64,000 bases of DNA, taken from NCBI GenBank assembly GCA_019722365.1, contig JADFUC010001759.1, positions 496,001 to 560,000 on the forward strand, written 5' to 3'. The stretch is from Lithospermum erythrorhizon (lineage: Eukaryota; Streptophyta; Magnoliopsida; Boraginales; Boraginaceae). The position numbers were made by a program, and so were the translations under genes. The notes beneath the pieces are model-generated. The model had not been told where the DNA came from, did no database searches, and was given only the letters and a program-made list of their open reading frames with translations. Below, piece by piece: positions 24,073 through 36,299 of the stretch; position 1 is the stretch's first letter, and each line of letters opens with the position of its first letter.

Positions 24073-24363
24073 AACTCCCCTCGTCGGAGCATTTCTTTGT
24101 TAGCAAACACATACTCCCCCCTTAATCACATCTCTCCCTTTTGCCCCAAAAATCAATCCACCTTTATGACAAAAAGATGAATGTTTCAATTAATTATCCT
24201 CACACGAGCGACACACTAAGTAACCTCCGCCCGACTGGCTGGCTCCACACATGTCAAGTTCACCACGAGTACGTATATTCGGGGACGTAAATAACATTGA
24301 TTTCTTTTCCTTTCCTCGAAGATCCCTCTTGACCTTCCATACCACGCATTAGCAACACAAGAA

Positions 24364-26022
24364 TTAATTGATAATCGTTTGGATTTTCCATTCCTTGTGT
24401 CGAGCTACACGAATTCTACTCCTTTCAATCTCTCCATTCCTTTTTATGATGAACAATTTTAGAATTTTTGAATATGAGGAATCCGACCATGCCGATGAAT
24501 GTTCCTTCCATAGAGCTTGTAAAGAATAGGGTCTTATGTGACCTTTCTTTCCACAATGATGGCATACCCCATTTCTTCTTTCTTTGTTCTTGGGTAACGA
24601 CAGCAATTTAATCCATCAATACGCACTGAATTGCCGGGCAACAATGGGTATAACAGTTGGGATTCTTTAACTTTTGCAAATTGGAACAAACTTCTTTGAT
24701 TCTTTAGAACATTCTCAAAGAATACATCCCACACCCGTACGGGTTATTTGGAGATTGGACCTGTAGAAAGAATTTCATCCAGCTTAGATGTACCTGCACT
24801 GAGTATATGGACGGGATTTCTTCATGGCTTTAATTCAACATTCAATCCCTTAACCTTTCCTATTTAACCCATTCGACAATTAACATCTCATTATTCTCAT
24901 CAATGAGGCGTTTATTTTCCTTTTCTTGTTTCATGTACTGTCAACTTGTTACAATGGGCGAGCAACTTTTCGTACATCCCCACAACTTCTTCATAAGACA
25001 TCTCTTCCTCATCACTATCTCACTTTCTTCAATCATACAAATGTATCTGGCTTTGGTCAGAACGCAACAATCTTCCCCACAACTGGCCATTTAGTTTCTT
25101 GCCTTTCTCACGGCTTAAGATAATATTACATCCTTTTGTGAAAAGTTGGACATTGAATCTTATTATGACCATAACTCTACATCTTTTAATCGGATCTCCG
25201 GCTTGTTGGATCCATCCTTTTTCCAACATTTGTGTGTCTAGTAGGTACCGATCGCTAGATAGACTATCATCGACATCCTGGGTTTGTGACAAAGGTTTAT
25301 TTTATCTTTACACCTTCGATCATCAATAGACATTTCAAACGTGATAAGAGAACCAAATAGCTTATTTACCTTCATAATCGAGATGTCATTCACCTCTTCT
25401 ATGACAAACACTTTGGAGTCGAATCTATTGGGAAGAGATCTGAGAATCTTTCGACAATCTTTCTTCGCATCGCTTCTCCAAGGTCATATAATTCAACGGA
25501 TATCTCCTTAAGTTTGATAACAATGAACTCAATGATGGTTTCTCTTCCTTCATCCCTATTCTCAAATTTGGTGCTTAAGCTGAGACGACACACGAACTTT
25601 CAGGAGTTCCTTCAAATACAAGCAGTTATTTCCCAAGCTTCTTGGCACCGCACAAAGTTCGGATCAAGATATCAACATTTATGTTCACACAACTAATGGG
25701 ATCGCATCCAAGCGGCCTTCCAATTTCCATCGGTGGCTTCAATGTCTTTTACGCTTCATCTAATCTGTAAAGCTTCTCAATCATGGTGCCATAAGTTAAA
25801 GGCCATGAGGGTCCAAATGCATACAAAAACAGATTTCCATGTTTTAATATCCATAGATCTCAAGCAAGCAACCATCCTACTCTTCCAATAAGCATAATTT
25901 GAACCATCGAGAATGTGGACGATTAACTTTTTCATCTCACACACAGACAAGGATCTCACTGCATGTCGAGTGCCCACTGATACCAATCGAAAGTTCGTGA
26001 ATCCGTCATAAATAGGATTCAT
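24364..26022 (-). pseudogene. gag remnant of element E
   Basis: Domains appear in order on the minus strand. An N-terminal part contains 'LDGSNYAYWKSRM' and 'SMDIKTWKSV' (25777-26022), typical of the copia gag N-terminus. The UBN2-like middle contains 'LSTKFENRDEG' and 'IVERFSDLFP' (25399-25593), matching the family pattern 'TKFENLRMKE....VRKILRSLP'. A zinc knuckle 'CHHCGKKGHIRPYS' lies at 24523-24564, where C-x2-C-x4-H is kept but the last cysteine is serine (one base change). Frameshifts separate these parts, so no intact protein is made. Gag would package element RNA; the zinc knuckle binds RNA. Confidence 0.75.
25972..25985 (-). other. Primer binding site of element E
   Basis: TGGTATCAGTGGGC on the minus strand, one base after the 5' LTR. 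The first nine bases are identical to the initiator-methionine-tRNA complement used by plant copia elements. Its position fixed the true LTR end, which at first sight appeared to lie about 50 bp away. Confidence 0.75.
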
Positions 26023-26726
26023 TGAACGCTACTGCTGTAATTCTCAACAAATAATAACACTGGATTGGATAGTACAAATCGATGCATAATAAAACAGAAA
26101 TAAATAGTGCGTAAAATTAAAAGACACAAAGATAGAACCCGCCTGGTGCCACCTAGCACCTTGAAGTCCTGGGGCAACTCTCAGCCTCTGCACAAGGATT
26201 TTACTATGATATCGGGATGTTGCTAAATAAGCACTTATCTTCCTAACGCCCCATTCTTACCCAAACTAGTAAACAAGTCTAGACTCCCCTTAACTTCTTC
26301 CTCACAACTCGTTTATATAATGAAAACTCTCAATGATTGTTATAACTTAATGGCCATAAACAATCGTATATCTGGGCTAGAAGTTTGTGAGAATTCTTCA
26401 ATACATTCAACGATAAAAAAATATAATCTCTCAAATCTTTTAGCTCACTCTTAAAACGTAGAGAATTATAATGTACGGAGGGCGCAGAATTCAGATCTCA
26501 AGCAGAAAGCAACCTTATATAGGAGTAGGCACACCAAACATATATGGAAATATCTTTCATAAATAATACTTTCATATATATATGTAAACTTAATCTTCAT
26601 GCTGTAATACTCCAAGTTATTACCATATGTTTCATACTGAAATATTCCACAAAACCCCTAAAATATATATCTAACTTACCAAAATCAAGAAGAACAAAAT
26701 AGCTAGCCAACACCAAAACACCAACA
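25987..26726 (-). repeat. 5' LTR of element E
   Basis: 740 bp, plus strand TCGAAAGTTCG to CACCAACA. It aligns with 23347-24072. Confidence 0.85.
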
Positions 26727-26731
26727 AAATT

Positions 26732-27033
26732 GAAGTATTAGGATGGTATTATATAGTATCGACCGATTTATATAGATAGGATGAATTTGATAATACAAAT
26801 TCTATATATAAAATTTGATTATGGTTACACTAATATCAATTCGATTTATAGTTCATAATCTTTACACATATTATCAATGATTCATAAGTCATACGATGTA
26901 TATTCATGAGTCCAGAAGACTAGTTCACAAGACTCAGGAATACATTAATGAGGATCTAAACTCGATAATGCAAGCAGGTCGTGCCACATCACCGCACGCT
27001 TCGGGATCATTCTTCCAACTCGTCACGCATCAG
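26732..27033. other. Short spacer between elements E and A-plus
   Basis: About 300 bp of AT-rich sequence with no gene, RNA or repeat that I can identify. Confidence 0.45.
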
Positions 27034-28031
27034 TCATTGAAATCAAACGGCACTGATTCCCTTTTATCATGGCCCGTCATACAATTGTGTATCAATTCAT
27101 TTACCGGGTTTGTTAAATATGACATTAACTTAGTGTTCACCTTAGTAACGGTATATTAATAGCTAGCTGGTTCTCATGATAATTTAAGGGTTATGAATCA
27201 TCATAGATCTTTACTCATTAATCGTTATAATAATAGTAATTGGTCAATTATTATTATTACACAACTTACTATTATCTCTGTTTCGTATGTCACATACATA
27301 CAATGATATGCTCGAATAATATTTCATGAATGAAATTAAACGAGACTCAGATATCGAGAAATCTATTTCAAATATTTATATTTGTCAAATATATATGTTG
27401 ATGAACATCAATTGGTTAAACCTTTGCAAGTTTAATCAATTAAGCACCGAGACTGCCAATAACTTGATAAGGTATTCTGATAAAGGACTTAGTATTTTAA
27501 TTTGATTTGTTAAGTTAATTAAAATGTAACAACTTCACTAGTAACTCATTATTTAATTAGAGTTCATAACGGCCCAATTAAGTTAACGAAGCAAACCGAT
27601 TCTTAGCATTGCTTAACGAGTGGAATTTCGGGGACTCTCGATTTTAAGAGGGGATTGTGGCTCTTTCAAGTAGTGAAGAATCATAAAAACCCAGACCCCT
27701 CAAAAGAGCGCCGCCTCCTCGAGAATCGGAAGAATTTCTTCCACCTCATTTCTTCATCTCAAACTCCCAGCAGTTCAAGTTCCTTGTCTTTTCTCTGTGT
27801 GTGCAATCTAGAGGACATCTTTTGGATGTTGTCTCCAAAGATCGGAGAGGATCTTTGAGGCAATCACGCAAGGCTTTTCAGGAGAATCGTCTAACTCGGC
27901 TTCCGCTGCAATGTAAGAATTCTGTATTCATACATTTGTATTTTATGTTTATTAATTTACATTATTTTGAGAATCCGGGATGTATGAATTGGTGTTCATC
28001 ACGCATTAAATTCATACTTCAGATTCTAAAT
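27034..28031 (+). repeat. 5' LTR of A-plus
   Basis: About 998 bp. It follows the reference LTR (reverse complement of 13152-14156) from TCATTGAAATCAA to AGATTCTAAATA. The next bases, TGCCTCAAGAGTC, are a worn primer site compared with TGGCCTCAGAGCC in A-small. Confidence 0.75.
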
Positions 28032-30000
28032 AAGCTGCCTCAAGAGTCACTCAAGTTTAATGTATTTTATCTAGTTTGATCAAGGCTGACATATTGTTAT
28101 TAATTTTGATTATTTCATGATTTATAATATGAAAAAATCAACCCATTTTAATATATGTTTCACATGGCTGGAATCATCACTTCATGTATTGATTTTGATG
28201 ATCTTAAGCTTTATTTAATCGTTTACTAAACGAAGTGATTAAAAATTGATTAATTTGCATTTTTAATTTGAGGTAGAATCATTTTCGATTTTACAGAGAG
28301 GTTTAGAAATTTCATAAAATTACGAAATTAAATCTGTGTGTTCTTGACCCTTTGAGGTTCATGCCAGATTGTTTTCAGAATTTTTGAATTTTTTAAGTAC
28401 TCCAAAAAATTCGTTGAATTTCTGGATTGTTTGGATTTAATCGAAAACTAGAAGTGTTTTTGATAAACTACCATTTGACGTGTTCAATAATGATATTATT
28501 GATGTTCAAGAAAATCCTAATTGTTTAAATTTTAGAGCCTCCAAATCGCTTTTTCATAAAAAGCTGCAATTAATCCGAAAATTGATAACCTAAATGAATT
28601 ACAAATCGGCCTAACTTGCTTAACGGCCTCCCCGGCCCGGTGCCGGAATTGACGCTTTCACCACCGACGAGCTCCATTGGCCGCATTTTACGGCACCGGC
28701 CTCGCGCCAAGGTTATTCATGGGTCGTTTATACGCGGTTTTGGTCGTTGAAGTCATTGCTTTTAGAAAACCCTAAACGATTTTATGTAATTGCTTTGGTT
28801 TTAAAATTTATTGGTAATTATTAATTCTGTTTAAATGTTAAGCAATCATAAATTTTGTCATTAAGATGATTGAATATATCTTGAATGGCATTAAATTTGA
28901 TTTATATTTCTTTCAAAATTATTTTTATTAATTGATAATTTTTGAAAAAATTTCATGATAATCTTTAAATTTTTAAATTTTGGAGTTAATTACTTGTAAG
29001 TAATTATTCATAATTTAGTAGAGGTTGGTAAATTATTTTATAATTATCATTAATCATGTGAATATATTTAAATTCAAAATTTACATTAATTGATACTCAA
29101 TTGTAAAATAGTATAACGGGTAATTAATTAGTCAATTATGAACACAATTATTTTCATTTCATTTAATATATGTGGTTAAGGCGCATTATTTGTTTTAATG
29201 TTTTTGCTGCCTATATATATTGTTATGGAAACGGAATGAGGCGATTGAGCATGCACTCGTGTTTTTAAGGCGATTCCACAAGACCGTATTGTTGTATATG
29301 ACTCGAGTCATATTATTTTATTTTTTAATTTTCTGTTTCTCCTACAAGATTGCATGCCGTCTAAGTTGGGATTAGTGTATTTGAATTGTATCCAAGACGG
29401 AAATTTCAGCGGAGATTCCGTGTTTTAAGACAAGAAATCGCATGTGGCCAAATGTTAGTTTTCAAGTTTTAAAATGTATTAGGCCTAGGTCATATCACGC
29501 CTTTGAATGTGCATTACTTGTTTTATTTTCATGTTGTGCCATATGCTTGAATGTACAGGCCTAGTGGTCATATCATACGCCTGAAATCGTCAGACAGTCC
29601 GACACACCGCGACAAGTGTGTTACGCTTTGCACTTTGATATGACAATGGACTGCGTTGAAGGATTTCCAATTAACGCTGTGGGCTTTCGTGATGATCAAT
29701 TCCAAGTAATTTTTGGTTTAATTGGTATGCTTAACCGTTTGCTCGATACAAGTCGGGTAGCATCTTCAATAAGATGCGAACGACACAAGAGTTATGTAGT
29801 TTTGCCATAATTGTTGATAACCTACTATTATACTAAATTCAAAATGTATGCAAGTAGTTGCCGCTTGGATTTAAGTATAATAGGTCTTGATACTAATATA
29901 TTTCGTGAGATTTGAAGTATTAGTATTTACTTTACAATTTATTTGTAAGTGTTTAGTACGATTGCTTAATTGATTCATTGTCTTTATTTACTTATTCTTG
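28032..30000 (+). other. Leader of A-plus with GC-rich block
   Basis: A 2-kb AT-rich untranslated leader aligning with that of A-small. The GC-rich block at 28621-28740 (GGCCTCCCCGGCCCGG and similar words) lies about 590-710 bp after the primer site. Confidence 0.6.
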
Positions 30001-30770
30001 TAGAATTTTAATGGCTACCGCTACTACTACTCTCATAAAAACTCGTCACAAAGACTTGAAAAGTGCAGCTGAATAACTCAAACTCTCGACGAGCGGTCTC
30101 GAAATTTGGTAAATTATTCTCTACAAAGAGAGAACCGACACGTATCGAACAAAGTAGCGTTCCTCCGAAACCAACGATAGTGCCTCCCATCGAAAAAGGG
30201 ATCCCACAAAAAGCACAAGTCCGATGTCGTGGATGTTCAATGTCTCATGTCACAAGACGGAACCTTCGCTCCAAATTACGTGCTGTGGCGCATAGCGACA
30301 TATACCGCAACTTCGAGGAATTATTCAAAAGTGAAGCCAAGCGGTGAGATATGACACGGTCTGTGTTTCGTGACGCACTGGGAACGGATGTGTGCATCGA
30401 GCCCTTATATCATTAAAATGATTGGCTTGGTCGATCACTCAACGCCTGGGTACCAAATTGTTTCTCAAGAATCGTCGCTGATCTCATCCTCGAACTTTCC
30501 GCATAAATTTCCGCTTTGTCATGAACTTCAATATGCACAAGTTTGAGTTATCTCTAAACGAATTGCATAAGATGATCACGAATGCCGAGACGACTGGTAA
30601 GACTAAAATTTCTATTCTTCGCTTTTGGTGGTCCAAAAACGGTAGCAAATTCAAGAAGAAGAAAAAAGCTTACTTTGTTGTGCCAAGTGGTTCGAGGAAT
30701 CCCAGTTGTTGGACAGGAACATTAAAAGAGATGAAATGTCACATCATGGGAACCTAGGTCAATGGAAGCC
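30001..30770 (+). pseudogene. gag remnant of A-plus
   Basis: The frame at 30521-30757 reads 'MNFNMHKFELSLNELHKMI', the conserved C-terminal gag stretch of copia elements, then a lysine-rich tract ('KFKKKKKAYFV') close to where the zinc knuckle would be. Upstream, 30063-30347 is a frame in the same family with uncertain reading. The order matches the minus-strand gag of A-small and A-minus. Stops and frameshifts make it non-functional. Confidence 0.65.
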
Positions 30771-30899
30771 CACCTCAGCATGATGTCTGCTGCATGATAG
30801 GAAGAATGGTCTCACGACCACCCTTACGATACGTATGTTATTGAATTTTTAGAACTTCTACTTACTGTGGGTACTGCATAATCCTGTCGCTGTTCTCAT

Positions 30900-31900
30900 A
30901 TTTGTCATATTATGTGAACCAAGTCAAGTAGAAGACTCGAGAGGGAGAAGTGGATCTAATGCGGTGGGGGAAATGGTAGGATCCATCAGCTAAATTTGCC
31001 CACGGGCCTTGTTTTGAACTTATCTCCGGTTTACTATGTACCTGCAATTTGCAAGAATATTATTTCCGTTTCTGTTTTGAATAATGATGGGTTTTCATTT
31101 TCAATAGATCCCGATAAATTTAGGATCACCAGGAATGGGGTAGTATTTGGTACCGCCTCCCTTCAAAATGGTCTATTCGTTTTAGACAATGTATCGAGTC
31201 ATATAACATAAACTTAAAAACGGAATAACTTAAATTTGACTTAAACCGCACATACCAGGCATTACAGATTGGGTCATATTAACGAGAACCGAATCAACAA
31301 AACTCCACCGTGGATACTTGAAGGTTTCCGATATGAATCATACGATAAGTGCGAATCTTGCCTTGGGCAAATGACTAAATCACCCCTTCACCGGATTCAA
31401 TGAGCGGCAAGCCGATTTATCAGATCATACACCCGATGTATGTGGGCCAATGAACACATCCTGCAAGAGGGGTTATAAATCTACTTCCATTACATTTACC
31501 GATGATTACAAGAGATACGGCTTTGTGTATCCGACGAGACACAAACACGAGTCCTTTGAGAAATTCAAGGAGTTCCAAAATGAAGTACAAAACCAATTGA
31601 ACAAGACAATAAAGATTCCCCGGTCTGATAGAGGTGGAGAATATTTGAGTCACGAGTTCAATACTCATCTTAGAGAGTGTGGTATTGTTTCACAACTCAC
31701 TCCGCGTGAACGCCATAAAGATAACGGGCGCCATTCAAAGGAGAAATCGAACCCTTCTTGATATGGTTCGGTCTATGATGCAGCCTATCCGACTACCGCT
31801 TAATTGGGATATGCACTTAAGCGATTAATTTACCTTAAAAAAATGTCCAACAAAGCCGGTGAGAGAAAAAACTCCCTCATGAATCATGGGGTTCGGGGAA
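30900..31900 (+). pseudogene. Protease and integrase remnant of A-plus
   Basis: Protease end: 'PTGLVLNLSPVYYVPAICKN' followed by 'IISVSVLNNDGFSFSI' (30996-31120). Integrase zinc finger: 'HYRLGHINENRI' then 'CESC' (31261-31360), the H-H-C-C pattern. Integrase core: 'SITFTDDYKRYGFVYPTRHK' (31486-31545) with the first catalytic Asp, and 'IPRSDRGGEY' (31612-31641) with the second. After this, 'VSQLTPRERHKDN' is a damaged form of the 'LTPPGTPQ.NG' segment leading to the catalytic Glu. The integrase would insert element cDNA into the genome. The frame is broken at several places. Confidence 0.8.
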
Positions 31901-32319
31901 GATTCCTAAGTTATTTTCTCAGGATTGGGGTCGCGTTTATGTTAAGAGATTAACAAAGGTTAAACTTGCGCCCAACCGATAAATGCTATTTAAATGCTTG
32001 GTTACTTCTACCTAAAGCATGAGAATAAAAATCTTCATCAAGTAAGCATGAGTTGCTCCTTTGAAAGAATATCTGCCTGTAAGGATTCAAGAATGGTATG
32101 TTCATCTTGATGAAACTCAAGTTGATTTAAGTTTCACCGTCGATGCATCTAAACGCAGTACATCCGACGCACCACAAGAATTGGCACCTTCTTCTGCTAG
32201 AAGATCCAAATTCTCGATCCTTAAGAAAGCTTAAGGGAAGAATCCAACCCTGTGAGATTTAACAGGATCGCCAATAACCGTAGCGCTAGTATGGTGAAGC
32301 CTTCATCATTGAAAGTACG

Positions 32320-33640
32320 AGCGCATTTTATAGCATAAATGAATAAGAAGGACGCCGATGACGTGCAACAGCCATGCAACTGAGACGGATTCTATGTACC
32401 GTAACGTTGCTCCGTCCTTGTTGATTTACTAAATGGGGTTCGCCTATTGAATGTAAATGGGTATTTAAGAAGAAACATGATAAAGACGGAAACGCCGATG
32501 TTTTCAAAGTTAGATTCTCAGAAATAAAGGTTTCAAACAAGTTCACGGCTGGACTACTTACCTAAACCTACTCGCTAGTGGCTATGCTTAACTAATCACC
32601 GGATAATCTTAGCTATTTGTCAGTCATGACTATGAAATATGGAAAATGGATGTAAAGACCTATTTCTTTGGAATGGAAATTTAGAGGAGTGATGCGTATA
32701 TGGTACAACCTCTGTGCTTTACATGTCCTGAAAGTGACCTGGGCAGTAATAAGCCGGGAAAGCGTCCATTTATGGTATTAAGCAGGCATCCCGTTAGTTG
32801 AATCTACGCTTTTGATGAATCAATTAAAGATTTTGGTTTCATCAGAACTAAGAAGAATCTTGTGTATACAAGAAGGTGTTGGGAGTTACTGTGATTACTC
32901 ATAGTCCCGTATATCGCATTTACATACTTATCATTGAAAACAATGTAGAGTTAGTCAACTCATCATGATCGGACGTGGTAAATGTTTCTCAATGAAGGAC
33001 TTAGGCGAAGCACAATATATACTTGGAAATAAAGATCCATCGAGATCGGGCTGAATATTGACTTCACGTGGATACCTATGTGAATAAGGTAATCGCAGCG
33101 TTCACAATGAAAGAATTCCAAGAAGGGTAATCTCCCCATTTAGATAATGGAGTTCAACTCACAGAGCACAAATGTCCCACTACTAGTGCCGAGATGAACA
33201 AAATGAAGGATGTAAATTTACGTCAGCTATGTGATCCATCATGTATACCATGTTACGCACTGCACTGACGTGTCTTACGCACCGAGTATAACCAAGAGAT
33301 ACCAAGCTAATCCAAGTAACCAATCGGATCGGTAAAGGAAGCTGCATCTTGGAAGTATCCTCGGTAGCCAACTAAAGATGCTTTCTCTTGGTATATGGTG
33401 GAGATGATGAGTTAGTAGTCACCGGTACACCGATGCCGCCAGACTGGCATGTATTTTGTCTCAACGGTGGAAGACTATCTCGAGGAGTTCCAAAGAGAGT
33501 ATCACACGATTCTACCACATAATCTCGAAGTGACATCGCAAATGGCCCTGTCATGTTAAGCATGTTGGATTAAGAAATTCGTGATCGCGCTTGGTGTAGT
33601 ACCTAGCACTGGTGGGACCAGCTTGAGTTACTTTGTGACA
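32320..33640 (+). pseudogene. Reverse transcriptase and RNase H remnant of A-plus
   Basis: Readable pieces across shifting frames: 'VDLLNGVR' and 'KKKHDKDGN'-like text (32410-32490), 'MDVKT' then 'VYMVQP' (32648-32712) as in the copia RT palm, and 'FSMKDLGEAQYILG' (about 32985-33030). RNase H follows as 'LVYGG' and 'TDAA' (33390-33440) with 'FCLNGG' (33450-33470). The catalytic Y-x-D-D motif is not readable where expected. From 33640 to the 3' LTR lies about 1 kb of untranslated sequence. Confidence 0.7.
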
Positions 33641-34667
33641 ATATCAAGTATAGCCTGTTGTTAACCCCCCGAGCACATCACAAATCAAGCACCTGTAAAG
33701 TATCACCCAATTAGAGATAATGGTTAATGAGGTGATATCAGCATGTAAAAGTAGCAACAGAGGCCACATCCGTCGACTTTACCAAAACCACTAAATCAAG
33801 CAATGCATGATTTAGCATGCAAATGAACATAGGTCTTAGACGTGACGTCAGTAGCCGCGTTAGGGGTTGCTCGAGCCGTATGTATCTATTAAAGGCGGAA
33901 CAAATATCCAGTCAGCTATCAGTTTTTTATATTCGAAAGTATATTTGCTTATCAAGCGCTATATGTTTATATTTACACATAATATACATGTATTGTATTC
34001 TACGAATGAAAAGTTAATATCCCTTGTTAGTCTATGTTTTCTAGAGAGGCAAATAATTTAATTGTTGATTATACATCTTCAACCCTAGAAACATGTGATA
34101 CCAAAGGCCTGGCCGATGCCGATACTTAGGTAACAAGCATTATATGACTAACATGTATTTTGATTATGATCAAGATTTCATCACGTTAGCCTCAGGACTA
34201 GATCACTACCGCTGGCCTGTCCGTGACTGGGGAGTCGCATGACCGAAACGTAATCCATGTAAGATACGTATATTTGTGTCTCATGATATTTGTTTAGAAT
34301 TTTAGGTTCGACAATCTAGACCTACGATATATAACTATATGTGCTATATAAGCTCGAGATGCTGACTATGACCAAACGCCCGCCTGCCGGGATTATAACG
34401 GCATATGTCATCGCTACGCTGAGTATAGCCGATAGACGCTGAGCATATATCGGGAGGGATTTATCCGCCCTCGATATACAAGGAAAGATCTCGCACTCTC
34501 ACATAGTTGGTACCGATTGGTTTGGCGTGTGGACGCCATAAATGCTTATTCGGGGCCTATACTTTAGTAAAGAAAGTTGTGGGTGTTTCACACTTCTTAT
34601 GGTTAGCCTAATGCATCAAGAGATCGCGCTGATAAAGGAATTGTAAAGTAATCGCCCAAGGGCAAGC

Positions 34668-35659
34668 TGGTTATTGAAATCAATGAGAATCGATTACTTC
34701 CTTATTGTGCCTCGCTATGCATAATCAGGTATCAATTCATTTACCGGTTGGTTAAATGTGATTACTTAGAACTTAGTGTTCACCTTAGTAACGGTATATT
34801 ACTAGTGGGTTCTCATGATAATTTATAAGGCGAGCGATCGCTAGATCTTACTCATTAATCGTTATAATAATAGTGTAATTGGTCAATTATTATTATTATA
34901 CAACTTACTATTATCTCGAGCCTAGAAGGTCACACACATAATGTTATTCAATAATATTTCATGAATGAAATTAAACGAGACACGATATTGAGATGTATTC
35001 CTCAATATTAATATATTTTGTTAAAAATATATATCGATGAATATCAATTGGTTAGACTTGCAAGTTTAATCAATTAAGCATTGAAATCGATGAATAAAGT
35101 TTATTCGAGTGACTCGTTAGTATTTTAATTGACTTGTTAAGTTAATTAAAATAGAACAACTCACTAGTAACTCATTATTTAATTGTGAGGCTCATACGCC
35201 CACCTGCTAACGAAAGCTAAACTCCGATTTCTTAACGAAGTCAGCTTAACGAGTGGAATTTTGGGGACTTGGTTTCTAAGAGGGGATTAGGTTTTTCATG
35301 AAAGAAGAATCATAAAACGCCCACCTCAAAAAGAGTGCCGCCTCTTCCTCGAGAATTGGAAGAATTTCTCTTCCACTTCATTTCATCTCAAACTCTAGCA
35401 AAGCTCAAGTTCTAGGTTCGTTTCTCAAAGTGCTGCAATCTAGAGTGACATCTTTTCGGTTTTGAACAAGCATTGGAGAGGATCTTGAGGGGCAATCACG
35501 AGGCTTTTCGGGGAATTGGGTTCAACTTGCCTGCTGCAATGTAAGAATTTGTATTCATACATTCAGATTGTATGTTTAGATTAATTTATTACTATTTTGA
35601 GAATCCGGGATGTATGAATCGGGTGTTCATCACGATTAAATTCATAATAGATTCTAACA
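34668..35659 (+). repeat. 3' LTR of A-plus
   Basis: About 992 bp, ending AGATTCTAACA like the reference. Internal words such as TTAATCGTTATAATAATAGT and CCTAGAAGGTCACACACATA are shared by all family-A copies. The start is placed at TGGTTATTGAAATC, preceded by a purine-rich CAAGGGCAAGC that may be the polypurine tract. Confidence 0.75.
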
Positions 35660-36299
35660 CTAGTTTCGCGCGCCTAACTCGCTGACGCCTTGCACTTTAT
35701 CAAGTATGACGTAGCACCTTATTATAATCAATAACTAGTCTTGAACACTTGATTATGTATCCGCAAATAAAATTTTGGGTATTACTAGTCCGTATGAGAA
35801 TAAATTTCAAAGAGATCACCCGCTTGTAATCGACAACCATAAAAATTAATGGCTTACGAATATTTCGGAAGATTTCTATCAATGCTTTCATTGTTTTGAA
35901 AATAATTTGAAAATCGATAAATTCACTTCTACGGTATTCTCAAGGCTCATACAATTTACATGATACATTCAAAGTGGACATGATAAGGAATTGTATGAAT
36001 TTGATTACTATCTATGATTTCTGCTTTTAGGTCCAAAAGTACCTTACATATGAAGTTGTATGAATATACTCAACATTATTTGACTCATTCTTTCGAAGAT
36101 ATGATGATGATTACATGTTATAACCTCGCATGATATACATACTTCATATGTGTAAACTTATTTATATATACCCTTGAAGTGGTTAATTCTTAAAGTGATT
36201 GATTATCTAATTATATATCTGAAGTGGTATATATAGTTCATAAGTGTGCAACTTGTAGATATTGCTACAACTTATATCATTCTAAAGATGAGAAAAATT
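35660..36299. other. Unassigned, AT-rich
   Basis: No gene recognised. It may be the upstream part of the old copia remnant that follows. Confidence 0.4.

Larger units (their letters stand above)
23347..26726 (-). mobile_element. Element E: gag-only copia element with perfect target duplication
   Basis: A 3,380-bp element on the minus strand with LTRs at 23347-24072 and 25987-26726. It is flanked on both sides by AAATT (23342-23346 and 26727-26731), a perfect 5-bp duplication. In its own direction it runs LTR, primer site TGGTATCAGTGGGC immediately after the LTR, gag from about 26022 to 24400, polypurine tract ACGAGGGGAGTT, LTR. Only gag is present; there is no room and no motif for protease, integrase or reverse transcriptase. 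This is the structure of a terminal-repeat retrotransposon with GAG domain (TR-GAG), a non-autonomous class. It inserted about 700 bp beyond the host gene. Confidence 0.85.
27034..35659 (+). mobile_element. A-plus: full-structure Ty1/copia element, decayed
   Basis: About 8.6 kb with 5' LTR (27034-28031), primer-site remnant near 28034, 2-kb leader, gag, protease, integrase, reverse transcriptase and RNase H in the order that defines Ty1/copia, and 3' LTR (34668-35659). Every coding part carries frameshifts or stops. It is the only copy of family A in the window that keeps all coding domains between two LTRs, so it is the model for the lost parts of A-small and A-minus. I did not find a target duplication: the left LTR end is worn and the right flank is CTAGT. 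Confidence 0.8.
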
